From the NCBI GenBank assembly GCA_023379345.1, contig JAMCUV010000020.1, positions 1 to 33,953 of the forward strand: a stretch of DNA of 33,953 bases. Reading direction: 5' to 3'. The DNA is from Thermoplasmatota archaeon. GTDB taxonomy: Archaea > Thermoplasmatota > Thermoplasmata > Thermoplasmatales > Thermoplasmataceae. A model generated the notes under the pieces. It did no database searches. It was not told the origin of the DNA and saw only the letters and a program-made list of their open reading frames with translations. The position numbers and the translations under genes are program-made. Positions 17,474 to 26,340 of this stretch are shown here, one piece after another (position 1 is the stretch's first letter; each line of letters begins with the position of its first letter).

Positions 17474-18603
17474 CTGTCCACCTCGCCGAACACGAGGTCT
17501 GTGGTGCCGGATATTGAGAAAAGGTCAGCTATCATGACATCCTTGGCCAGATACGGCAGCACACTCAGGTTCCTCATGGCGGGGCTCCTCACGTGGACCC
17601 TGTAGGGTTTTACACTTCCATCTGCTACAATGTAGACGCCAAATTCACCCTTGGAGGACTCCGTTCTTGCATATGCTTCCCCCTCTCCCCTTAGCCTTAT
17701 CATCAGGGATTTCTTTGCCTTGGGATTGAAATACGGGCCATCGGGTATCTTCTTTATAGCCTGTTTTATTATTCTTATGGATTGCCGCATTTCCTCAAAC
17801 CTTACAAGGAATCTGGCAAGATTGTCTTTCTTGAATGATACGGGAATGTCAAAATTCAGCTTATCGTAAACCAGGTATGGCTCAGCCTTCCTTACGTCGT
17901 ATTCCACTCCCGAGGCCCTGAGCATTGGTCCCGTTACCCCATATTCTATGGCAACTTCCGGCTCAAGTATGCCCACCCCCTTGTTTCTCGATATGAATAT
18001 GTCGTTCTTCACAAATGTGTTGAAAATCTCCTCAAGTTTCTTGGGAAATTCTTCAGTGAATTGGTCTATGTCGTAGATAATCTGATCATCAATATCCTGG
18101 TAAACTCCACCGATGCTCATGTAGTTTGTCTGCTGCCTTGAACCGCTCACTGCAGTGAAAATCCTCAGTATCTTTTCCCTTTCAATGAAGCAATAGAAGA
18201 AAGGCGTAAGCATACCCAGGTCAAGGCCAAACGCTCCTGCCCATACCAAGTGGGCTGCAATCCTGTTGAGTTCCGCCATTATTACTCTTATCCACTGCGC
18301 CCTCTCAGGTGGCGGTATCCCCAGAACTTTCTCAGCAGCTTCTAGATAGCCAAGCTCCATATTCATGGCGCCAACATAGTCCATTCTGTCGAAGTAAATG
18401 AGCGAATCACAGTAATAATCCATTTCACAGAGTTTTTCGGCATTTCTGTGGAGATATCCAATAATTGGCTCAACCTCCTTGACTGTTTCACCATCAAGCT
18501 TTACCCTGAGCCTTAGTACGCCATGGGTGGATGGGTGCTGTGGACCTATATTGAGTTCAACCCACTCCTTGGATTGATCTATCTTCTCGCCCTCAACAAC
18601 CAT
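17470..18603 (-). CDS. nuoD: NADH-quinone oxidoreductase-like subunit D (49 kDa)
   Basis: NIGPQHPSTHGVLRLRVKLDGE, IGYLHRNAEKL. ATG 18603 overlaps the nuoC stop (TAATG); the ORF track TTG start is 18609. Confidence 0.94.
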   Translation of the reverse strand: MVVEGEKIDQSKEWVELNIGPQHPSTHGVLRLRVKLDGETVKEVEPIIGYLHRNAEKLCEMDYYCDSLIYFDRMDYVGAMNMELGYLEAAEKVLGIPPPERAQWIRVIMAELNRIAAHLVWAGAFGLDLGMLTPFFYCFIEREKILRIFTAVSGSRQQTNYMSIGGVYQDIDDQIIYDIDQFTEEFPKKLEEIFNTFVKNDIFISRNKGVGILEPEVAIEYGVTGPMLRASGVEYDVRKAEPYLVYDKLNFDIPVSFKKDNLARFLVRFEEMRQSIRIIKQAIKKIPDGPYFNPKAKKSLMIRLRGEGEAYARTESSKGEFGVYIVADGSVKPYRVHVRSPAMRNLSVLPYLAKDVMIADLFSISGTTDLVFGEVDR

Positions 18604-19064
18604 TACCAACCATCTCCGGGATCGAAGGTTGCGTAATCGTTCCCATCCTCATCCATGTTTATATATTGAACCTTAGACAGATCGTAGTTCTTCCTGAGCG
18701 GGTGACCAACCCAGGATTCTGGCAGGAACAGGCGCTTAAGATTTGGATGACCTTCGAAGACTATGCCCAGCATGTCGTACTGTTCACGCTCCTCCCAGTT
18801 GGCTGCGGCATACAGGGATGAAATGCTTGGCATCCTTTCGTCCATAGTCTCAGTTCTAACCACTATGTACTCATTTTTCTTCATGTTGTGCAAGTGATAA
18901 ACGACTTCCAGCCTGTCTTTTCGGTCAATGCCGGTAATCAGGGATAGATGGTCGTAGCCCTTGCTCTTCAGGTCCTTTATCAGTTCAACAAGATTTTCCT
19001 TGGCTACCTTGAGGTTTCTCCTTCCATCCTTTCCCTTGGTCTCCTCAATAATTTCAACCAACAA
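18603..19064 (-). CDS. nuoC: NADH-quinone oxidoreductase-like subunit C (30 kDa)
   Basis: NWEEREQYDMLGIVFEGHPNLKRLFLPESWVGHPLRKNYD signature. Confidence 0.92.
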   Translation of the reverse strand: MLVEIIEETKGKDGRRNLKVAKENLVELIKDLKSKGYDHLSLITGIDRKDRLEVVYHLHNMKKNEYIVVRTETMDERMPSISSLYAAANWEEREQYDMLGIVFEGHPNLKRLFLPESWVGHPLRKNYDLSKVQYINMDEDGNDYATFDPGDGW

Positions 19065-19067
19065 TCA

Positions 19068-19541
19068 TCACCTCTCCGCTTCGTTCCGTATCTTTTTCTG
19101 AAGCAGCATTATTCCGTAGGTCAGCGCTTCAGGGGTCGGTGGGCATCCGGGAACATATACGTCAACAGGAACTACCCTGTCAACACCAAGGACAACAGAA
19201 TATCCAAGATGATATGGCCCTCCCTGGATGACGCAGACACCCATTGCTATGACGTACTTGGGGTAAGGCATCTCATCATAAATTCTCCTCAGCCTGGGAG
19301 CCATCTTTTTCGTAACAGTTCCTGACACTATCATCAAATCAGACTGCCTGGGTGAGTTCCTGAAAATTTCACTCCCAAACCTGGAAATATCCAGATTGGA
19401 AGCCTGTATTGCCATCATCTCAATGGCGCAGCATGCCAGTCCAAAGGTCAAGGGCCAGAGCGAGTTGCTTCTTGCCCATTCCATGGCCTGATCAACTGTT
19501 GTTGTAAGTGCACCGCCTTCTCCACTCTTCACTTCTGCCAC
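19068..19541 (-). CDS. nuoB: NADH-quinone oxidoreductase-like subunit B (cluster N2)
   Basis: [51 protein letters not shown]. Confidence 0.94.
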   Translation of the reverse strand: MAEVKSGEGGALTTTVDQAMEWARSNSLWPLTFGLACCAIEMMAIQASNLDISRFGSEIFRNSPRQSDLMIVSGTVTKKMAPRLRRIYDEMPYPKYVIAMGVCVIQGGPYHLGYSVVLGVDRVVPVDVYVPGCPPTPEALTYGIMLLQKKIRNEAER

Positions 19542-19987
19542 CTCATATATCCTTCCTTGAAAGCATAGTAAACCACAAAAAGTGGCATTGCAAGGAACAG
19601 GATTGTCTCAAGGAACGGGACTATCCCAAGTGCCTTGAAATCAAATGCCCACGGGAAAAGAAGTACCATATCCACATCAAAAAGTATGAAAAGAAGCATT
19701 ATAACGTAATACTGGACCGTAACAAATTTCCCTATCTCTCCCCGGGCAACCTCACCAGTTTCATACGGCTCAAGGTATGACCCATCCTTGGCGGGAGGTG
19801 AACGTTCAAGAACCAGATTCTGAACAATATCATCCGGTTTCATGCTAAACTTTTTATTTGGCCTGTACCGGCTTTCCCCAAGTGTGGGAAGAAGCATAAA
19901 CAGCCCGATCATCCCGAGAACCATTAGAACCAGGGTGATTAGCAATGGGATGTATCCGTCCAACATCCAGTGAGTATCGTTAGACAT
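19529..19987 (-). CDS. nuoA: NADH-quinone oxidoreductase-like subunit A
   Basis: [13 protein letters not shown] motif followed by [27 protein letters not shown], with the conserved acidic FDVD segment. Confidence 0.9.
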   Translation of the reverse strand: MSNDTHWMLDGYIPLLITLVLMVLGMIGLFMLLPTLGESRYRPNKKFSMKPDDIVQNLVLERSPPAKDGSYLEPYETGEVARGEIGKFVTVQYYVIMLLFILFDVDMVLLFPWAFDFKALGIVPFLETILFLAMPLFVVYYAFKEGYMRWQK

Positions 19988-20062
19988 TATTTAAGAATTG
20001 TTTAGCAGATCGGATTTGGGCTTATTTTCCAAGGTGTACCGTCAATATTTTAAATTTTATAT

Positions 20063-21871
20063 TTAATTTTGCTCCCCGGAAATATCCTTGAATATCCTGA
20101 AAGCAGTGGAAGGATCAAAAATCCCCTTGACGGTTGCCTTGAGGCGAGGTATGAGATTTTTCTCATTTATGCTTTCTCCTTCATAGAGCGCTAAAATGGC
20201 TTTACGCAGTTCACCATCATCTATGTGTTTCAATTCTGGAGAGACCAGAATTGAATCAATGGGCATGGATTGCACAATCAGGAGGTCCAGGGCACGTTCA
20301 TATTCCTCTTTCACCGCACTCCTTCCAGCAAGTGCAGTGAGCAGTTTCCTTACGTCTGCCATATTGATGTTTCTGGTCGCCTTCCTGGCAAGATCAGGGA
20401 TAACCTGAAGCAGTAACCTTGAGGCGAGTTTTCCGTTGCCAAGTACAGAAGTGTAGTCATCAATTACGCTGGAAAGATTGTTCACTATTATTGATGAGGC
20501 TTCCTGCTGGGATATCCCATATTTTCTGGAAAATTCGGCAATAAGCTCCTCCCTGCTCTTCGGAACTATCTCCTGCGATCGCCTCATCAGTTCCCGTGTT
20601 ATTGGATAATTAGGGATATCTGTTTCCGGATACATCCTTTCACCGCCAGGAAGCGGTCTCAGGTAATGTGTTTCGCCCTGGGCATCAGCATATCTGGTTT
20701 CCGACAGATCAAGCCTGAGAATTTTTGAAATCCTCGCATTCATTTCGCTTCCTATGATCCTGATATGTGCATCATCCGATACTATGATGAAAAATCCGTC
20801 ATCTGCCCGGGGTTTCAGCATATCCTTCAATGGTTCCAGTTCACCTTTGACCCCGTAGCCGGGAAGCTCGTCTGAGTGCATTATTCCACCGGAACCGTAC
20901 AGCTTTGCCACATCGGCCAGCTCTCTTCCAAGCCTGTATGTACCGTTCCTGAGATACCCGTTCAATCCTGGGAGCAGGGAGGCGTAAACCTTCATTCCAG
21001 CCTCAAGAGACCGCCTTATGACCTTGGATCCGGTTTCAGCAAACAATTCGGTAACATCCGTGAATTCGATTCCATTTTCCCAGTTACTTCCAAGTTTGTC
21101 AGCCATCTCCTTCAGTGATGCCTGTCTCTCCTTTTCATACAGAAGGCAATCCCTTATTACTGAAAGTTTAGGCACGCCCTTTATTTCAACCCGGCCATAA
21201 CCCATGGAAAAATTCACATCCTGCCTTATTGATTCCGGGGCCCTGCGTGACCATCCTGAGAGGAGTATGATATCACCGATCTGCTTTGCGACCTCAACGG
21301 CGTGTTCACCGTCCAAGATATCAGGTTCAGTTGCAATCTCCAGCAATGGAATTCCAAGCCTGTCAAGTGAGTACGATACTTCGGCCGATGCGTCTGAAAT
21401 CTTTCTTGCGGAATCCTCCTCCAGGCATATTGTGCTGATCCTCACCCTTCCACGTGTTGTGTCAACCCAGCCTCCGAAAGATATTATGGCTGTTCTCTGG
21501 AAGCCAGATGTGTTGGAGCCATCAACAACGATCTTTCTCATGTACTCAAGAACATCAACAGTCCTGCAGTTGAGCGCCTGTGAAACAGCCAGGCCTTTCA
21601 AAAGAGCCTCTGAGTTAACATCATGCGGAGGTTCCTCATCATATTCAACCAGGCAACTGTTGTCGGAGATCTCATACTCAAATACTCTGCTGCGGCCCCT
21701 CTCATAAACTGCAGCTGGGTCATAATTGCCCATCTCCCCAGTGGAGAGAGAAAGCTTCCTGTAAATTGATCCAGACTTGGTCCCATCACTTTCTGTGGGG
21801 CATTCACAGAATAACTTCCGGCCTCCAAGCTGCACATGAATCTCCAGGCCTATCTTTACAGGCGCGGTCAT
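20063..21871 (-). CDS. gatE: Glu-tRNA(Gln) amidotransferase subunit E
   Basis: KIGLEIHVQLGGRKLFCECPTE, CLEEDSARKI, FSMGYGRVEIKGV; about 602 aa with a GatE-type insertion; overlaps gatD by 4 bp. Confidence 0.93.
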   Translation of the reverse strand: MTAPVKIGLEIHVQLGGRKLFCECPTESDGTKSGSIYRKLSLSTGEMGNYDPAAVYERGRSRVFEYEISDNSCLVEYDEEPPHDVNSEALLKGLAVSQALNCRTVDVLEYMRKIVVDGSNTSGFQRTAIISFGGWVDTTRGRVRISTICLEEDSARKISDASAEVSYSLDRLGIPLLEIATEPDILDGEHAVEVAKQIGDIILLSGWSRRAPESIRQDVNFSMGYGRVEIKGVPKLSVIRDCLLYEKERQASLKEMADKLGSNWENGIEFTDVTELFAETGSKVIRRSLEAGMKVYASLLPGLNGYLRNGTYRLGRELADVAKLYGSGGIMHSDELPGYGVKGELEPLKDMLKPRADDGFFIIVSDDAHIRIIGSEMNARISKILRLDLSETRYADAQGETHYLRPLPGGERMYPETDIPNYPITRELMRRSQEIVPKSREELIAEFSRKYGISQQEASSIIVNNLSSVIDDYTSVLGNGKLASRLLLQVIPDLARKATRNINMADVRKLLTALAGRSAVKEEYERALDLLIVQSMPIDSILVSPELKHIDDGELRKAILALYEGESINEKNLIPRLKATVKGIFDPSTAFRIFKDISGEQN

Positions 21872-23133
21872 ATGGGCTCATCCCCCAGTCCGTCTCTCAA
21901 ATTGAACTCCCCACGCATGTTCTTAAGGAAAAGCCCAATAAAATCCTCATCTGGATAATTGCCCAGAAGGTGCATGCTCTTCACCATGGCAACCTCAGGA
22001 AGCATTGATCCAGCAGGGATTACCCCAATGGACTGGAGTTCCCTTCCAGTTGAGTAGACGTTCATGTCAACCATTCCGTTTATGCACTGTGATGTCATTA
22101 TGACCTTGACTCCGCTATCCACCGCATCTTTTATTATGCCATAGAACCTTCTTCCCACATGGCCCAGCCCGGTTCCCATTATTATTGAGGCCCGCCTGCC
22201 ATCCAGCATCTGCCCCAGATCATCCGGTTCGAGAGATGGGTGAAAATACACCATTGAAACTTTACGCTCAAGTTTGTCCATTAGTACGTTCCTTTCTGAT
22301 GCTGGACTCGGGCCTTCGTTGAATCTGGCAGCACCAGATGAATAAACTGCCATGGGTTTTCCTCCAAGGGTCCGGAATGCGTCCCTTCTTGAGGTATGCA
22401 TCTTCCTGACCCTGACCGCTCGATGCAATGCAGCTTCATGGTCCGAGATGTTCCTGTGCATCACAACGCCCACTTCTCCCATTGGCACCTTGGAGAATTC
22501 AAGTGCAGCCTCAAGGTTCAGGAATGCATCGCTGCTTGGCCTGTCGGAGCTCCTCTGGGACCCGACGAAAAGGATTGGGCCAGTCTGCTCCTGGAACATG
22601 AATGACAGGGCTGATGCAGTATATGACATAGTGTCGGTGCCATGCAGCACTATGGTTCCCCCATTCCTCTCCAGGAGTTTCAGCGACCTGCGGGCGATTT
22701 CCACCCAGTCATTTGGTTTCAGATTCTCACTCAGGACCGGATCCATGAGATCCATATCCAGCGAAAACTCCCTGATATTGGACACACTGTCTTCCAGAAA
22801 TGCGGGGTCCAGCACCGGCTTGACTGCTCCTGTCACGTAGTCCACCCTGCTTGCTATTGTTCCACCTGTTGCAAGGAGACCGACTTTTTTTCCACCATCA
22901 GGCTTCCCTTTTCTGGCTTCAGTGGACACGATCTTTCTTGTGCCCCTCAATTCAACGTCGTCCATTGAATCTACCGGAATTGTCATGTTGTAGCCGCTGC
23001 TGAGTTTCACGTTCACCAGACCGTTACTGTAACTTATGACAATCCCATCAAACTGGGTTTGCTTGTATTTGAACCTTAGAATTGCTCCCTCAACAAGATC
23101 CTTCAATGTGCCGCATCCCTTGCTGAGTATCAT
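21868..23133 (-). CDS. gatD: Glu-tRNA(Gln) amidotransferase subunit D (asparaginase-like)
   Basis: VGLLATGGTIASRVDYVTGAVKP, VLHGTDTMSYTASALSFM, SQCINGMVDMNVYSTGREL. Confidence 0.93.
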   Translation of the reverse strand: MILSKGCGTLKDLVEGAILRFKYKQTQFDGIVISYSNGLVNVKLSSGYNMTIPVDSMDDVELRGTRKIVSTEARKGKPDGGKKVGLLATGGTIASRVDYVTGAVKPVLDPAFLEDSVSNIREFSLDMDLMDPVLSENLKPNDWVEIARRSLKLLERNGGTIVLHGTDTMSYTASALSFMFQEQTGPILFVGSQRSSDRPSSDAFLNLEAALEFSKVPMGEVGVVMHRNISDHEAALHRAVRVRKMHTSRRDAFRTLGGKPMAVYSSGAARFNEGPSPASERNVLMDKLERKVSMVYFHPSLEPDDLGQMLDGRRASIIMGTGLGHVGRRFYGIIKDAVDSGVKVIMTSQCINGMVDMNVYSTGRELQSIGVIPAGSMLPEVAMVKSMHLLGNYPDEDFIGLFLKNMRGEFNLRDGLGDEPI

Positions 23134-23249
23134 GATCTGTGCTTAAAACTTTTAATCGGCTGAGAAAAATGATAGGCGAAATTCTGCCATGCATATTCCG
23201 CTTTGCTTCTATTTTGACCTGGATGCCATTGGTTCTGGATTTAAGTCTG

Positions 23250-24068
23250 CTAAAAAAGCTGCATCTGGTGGCCTCCGGATTCCATCCCCATGATTCCTGC
23301 GAAGTCCATTGCATTCCGCGGTGCATTGCCTGAAGGGTGGTTGTTGAAATAAACGAAAACCTCGTCACCGAGGTCCATGCTCTTCTTTACGAAGCTGGAT
23401 AGCTGCCTGAGTTCCTCCAGGCTGTATTTATATCTGTATCTGGCTGAAGGATCCTCGCTGCTTGAAAACCATGATTCGGCATTTCTTCCGTGAAACCTGA
23501 AGTAGGAAATTCCGTGACCGTAATCAGCATAACTCTTTAGTCTGGCAGCAGGGCTGTCCGTGTTTGCAGGAGTGTACCCGGTTTCATCGTATATCTTCCG
23601 GATAGCCGGGCTGTTTGCAAGTGATTCACTCCTGAATTCCAGTACGCCCTTGAAATCGTGGATGCCCACGCTTGATAGGAGCGTATTCAGGTTCGCGGCA
23701 TGCGATTCCTTGAAGAAAGGTGGAAGCTGGACCAGCAGGGCCCCTGAAAGATGTGCCTGGGACAATGGCCTCAAGGTGCTGTCTGAAAATTTCTCCATTT
23801 CCTCCACTGCTGATCTGATGTCTCGCAATAACAGATCATGCGTGATGTTTCCGGGCGCCTTGATGGAGAATCGGAATCTGGCCAGCTTTCCTGCTGTCTT
23901 TATCCAGTGGATTATGGTATCTTCAGCAACCTGCCTGTAAAAGGTTACGTTCACCTCGACTGAGTTGAAAAATCTTCCATAATAACTGAGGCTGCCAGAC
24001 ATGCCCCGGGGATAGAACACATCGTTCCAGTCACTGTAAGCCCAGCCTGAGCAGCCCAGCCATATCAT
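23250..24068 (-). CDS. DUF72 (YecE-like) family protein
   Basis: LGCSGWAYSDWNDVFYPRG...VEVNVTFYR...RFRFSIKAPGNITHD...YFRFHGRNAESW...VFVYFNNHPSGNAPRNA. Confidence 0.88.
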   Translation of the reverse strand: MIWLGCSGWAYSDWNDVFYPRGMSGSLSYYGRFFNSVEVNVTFYRQVAEDTIIHWIKTAGKLARFRFSIKAPGNITHDLLLRDIRSAVEEMEKFSDSTLRPLSQAHLSGALLVQLPPFFKESHAANLNTLLSSVGIHDFKGVLEFRSESLANSPAIRKIYDETGYTPANTDSPAARLKSYADYGHGISYFRFHGRNAESWFSSSEDPSARYRYKYSLEELRQLSSFVKKSMDLGDEVFVYFNNHPSGNAPRNAMDFAGIMGMESGGHQMQLF

Positions 24069-25211
24069 CTACTGTCTTAGAAGTTCTCTGGCTATTATAA
24101 CTCTCTGGATCTGGTTTGTTCCTTCATAGATCTGGGTTATCTTTGCGTCCCTCATGTGCCGCTCTGCGTCCAGATCTGTTGTATACCCGTATCCGCCGAA
24201 CAGCTGAAGACAATCAGTTGTGATGCTCATTGCCGCATCAGATGCGAAGAGTTTGGCCTGTGATGAAATCTTCACTGCATTCTCATGCCTGTCCCACATC
24301 TCAGCTGCCTTGTATGTGAGAAGCCTGGCAGCATCCAGTTTCGTAGACATGTCAGCAAGCATGAACTGTATTCCCTGGAAATCCCCTATGGCTTGGCCAA
24401 ACTGTTTCCTCTGCCTGACGTAATCCACCGCCTCGTCAAGGGCAGCTTGGGCGATTCCCAGTGCCTGTGCCGCTATGCCTATTCGCCCGGAATCCAGGGT
24501 CTCCATTACAACCCTGAATCCCCTGTTAACCTCGCCCACAACATTCTCATCCGGGACGAAGACGTCCTGAAACTCCAGCTCCACTGTGCTGCTCCCGCGT
24601 ATGCCGAGTTTCTCTATGTCCCTGCTGACCCTGAATCCAGGTGAATCAGCGTCCACAACAAAGGTTGTTATGCCCTTGTGACCCTTGGAGGGGTCTGTGA
24701 CCGCATCCACAACAAAGAATTTCGCGATACGCCCGTTTGAGATGAACATCTTGCTTCCGTTGATGACATAGCCGTTGCCTTTCCTGACTGCAGAGGTCTT
24801 GATTGCGGCAGCGTCGCTTCCAGCATTTGCCTCCGTCAGCGCTAGACCTCCCACTGCGCCTGCAGCCACCTTCGTGAGATATCTCCTCTTCAGGTCATCG
24901 CTCCCGAACATGATGAGGGGATCGGCAAAAAGTGTCAGTGCACCATCCAGTACAAGTGCAGTGCTGGGGCATGCCATTGAAAGCTCTTCTATGACTCTCA
25001 CAAGAAAACTGAAGCTGAGTCCTGCTCCGCCGTATTCCTTGGGTATATAGCTTGAGAAGAGCCCCAGTTCATTCATCCTGTCTATGATTTTCTGCGGGAC
25101 TGACTTGGTCCTGTCTATCTCTCTTGCAAGAGGCTTGACCTCTTTCTGGGCAAATTGCCTTACATACTTCAGAACTTCATTTTCGTCCTGCGTTATGGTG
25201 GCTTCAATCAT
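24069..25211 (-). CDS. Acyl-CoA dehydrogenase
   Basis: ALTEANAGSDAAAIKTSA, MFISNGRIAKFFVV, QLFGGYGYTTDLDAERHMRDAKITQIYEGTNQIQR. Confidence 0.94.
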   Translation of the reverse strand: MIEATITQDENEVLKYVRQFAQKEVKPLAREIDRTKSVPQKIIDRMNELGLFSSYIPKEYGGAGLSFSFLVRVIEELSMACPSTALVLDGALTLFADPLIMFGSDDLKRRYLTKVAAGAVGGLALTEANAGSDAAAIKTSAVRKGNGYVINGSKMFISNGRIAKFFVVDAVTDPSKGHKGITTFVVDADSPGFRVSRDIEKLGIRGSSTVELEFQDVFVPDENVVGEVNRGFRVVMETLDSGRIGIAAQALGIAQAALDEAVDYVRQRKQFGQAIGDFQGIQFMLADMSTKLDAARLLTYKAAEMWDRHENAVKISSQAKLFASDAAMSITTDCLQLFGGYGYTTDLDAERHMRDAKITQIYEGTNQIQRVIIARELLRQ

Positions 25212-25271
25212 GAGACTGGGATGGGTATAAAAATAATAAATTGTCTGTTGTGAAGAGGGGTTGGATTACAG

Positions 25272-25844
25272 TTAAACTGTAAGTTCGCTCTTCAATTGCT
25301 GCAGCAATAACCCAGATATCTTTCCGGCCTCGGAATAGCCCGGCTTCCTTGTCTCGATATAGACGTTCTCGGCTGACCTGAACTGATCCGCAAGAGCCCT
25401 GTTGAAGTGGAATTTCAGGTACTGAAGAGTGGATTCCAGGACTTCTGTCGATCGCCCCTCCTCCGGGGTGGCCTTAAGTTCGTGCCCGTCAAATGAGAGA
25501 TAAACAGTATTCTCAATGCCCGTCAGCCTGGGCATCTCAGCCACCATCTGCCTTTCATCCCTGAACTCTATGAACATCGATACACTGAATGTATCAGGCC
25601 GGGGAAGCAGATCACTATATACCTCTATGAGCCTCCTTATTTCCTCAGGGTCCTTGACCTTCTCTATGAAAACCATTTCATTGATCTGGTTCATCACTGT
25701 GTCTCTTGATTCAAAGAGAAAGCTGAAGGTCTTCGTCTCCACTCTTCTGGTCTTCTTGATTTCAATGATCTTTCTTGTGATTTCGTCCCGCTGCTTCTCA
25801 AAATTTTCGGGAGGAATTATCTCCTCCGATCTTATCTCCTGCAT
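25272..25844 (-). CDS. DUF3501 family protein
   Basis: RRVETKTFSFLFESRDTVMNQINEMVFIEKVKDPEEIRRLIEVYSDLLPRPDTFSVSMFIEF...LTGIENTVYLSFDGHE fits the DUF3501 pattern; 12 bp or less downstream of rubrerythrin. Confidence 0.78.
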   Translation of the reverse strand: MQEIRSEEIIPPENFEKQRDEITRKIIEIKKTRRVETKTFSFLFESRDTVMNQINEMVFIEKVKDPEEIRRLIEVYSDLLPRPDTFSVSMFIEFRDERQMVAEMPRLTGIENTVYLSFDGHELKATPEEGRSTEVLESTLQYLKFHFNRALADQFRSAENVYIETRKPGYSEAGKISGLLLQQLKSELTV

Positions 25845-25855
25845 ATGAGCCCACC

Positions 25856-26275
25856 TTACTTGGGCAGCTTAGCCAGAGTGTCTTCGTATTTCTTTGCGTG
25901 TGATTTTTCTGCCTTTGAAAGTATCTCAAACCAGTGTGCTATGTCGTCAAACTGCTCGTCCCTAGCAACCTTTGCGAACCCGGGGTACATCTGGCTGTAC
26001 TCGTATGTTTCCCCAGCAATTGCTGATTTCAGGTTCTGTTCTGTTGTTCCTATGGGCTCACCCGTGACAGGGTCCCCGACCTGTGCAAGATATTTGAGAT
26101 GGCCGAATGCATGTGCAGTTTCTCCATCGGCTGTTGACCTGAATATGGATGCAACCTCCTGGTATCCTTCCTCGTCTGCCTTCTGCGCGAAATAGAGATA
26201 GCGCCTGTTGGCCTGGCTCTCACCGGCAAAACCGGCTTTCAGATTTTCCAGCGTCTTACTGTTTTTTAGTTCCAT
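25856..26275 (-). CDS. Rubrerythrin-family diiron protein lacking a rubredoxin domain
   Basis: GFAGESQANRRYLYFAQKADEEGYQEVASIFRSTADGETAHAFGHL...AIAGETYEYSQMYPGFAKVARDE...AEKSHAKKYE; 139 aa with no CxxC. Confidence 0.93.
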   Translation of the reverse strand: MELKNSKTLENLKAGFAGESQANRRYLYFAQKADEEGYQEVASIFRSTADGETAHAFGHLKYLAQVGDPVTGEPIGTTEQNLKSAIAGETYEYSQMYPGFAKVARDEQFDDIAHWFEILSKAEKSHAKKYEDTLAKLPK

Positions 26276-26302
26276 TTTGACACCTAACGTTTATCTGTCC
26301 AC

Positions 26303-26315
26303 GATATATTAACTT
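26303..26315 (-). promoter_or_regulatory. Putative TATA box of the rubrerythrin gene
   Basis: Minus strand AAGTTAATATATC about 27 nt before ATG 26275; AGGTG in the short leader. Confidence 0.5.
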
Positions 26316-26340
26316 TATGATAGTTATTCTCAGTTAATAA

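Noticed and set aside
21204-21707. 167-aa ORF antisense to gatE
   Set aside because: Shadow ORF with Ser-rich composition over a confidently assigned gene.
22352-22840. 162-aa ORF antisense to gatD
   Set aside because: Shadow ORF; no recognisable motif.
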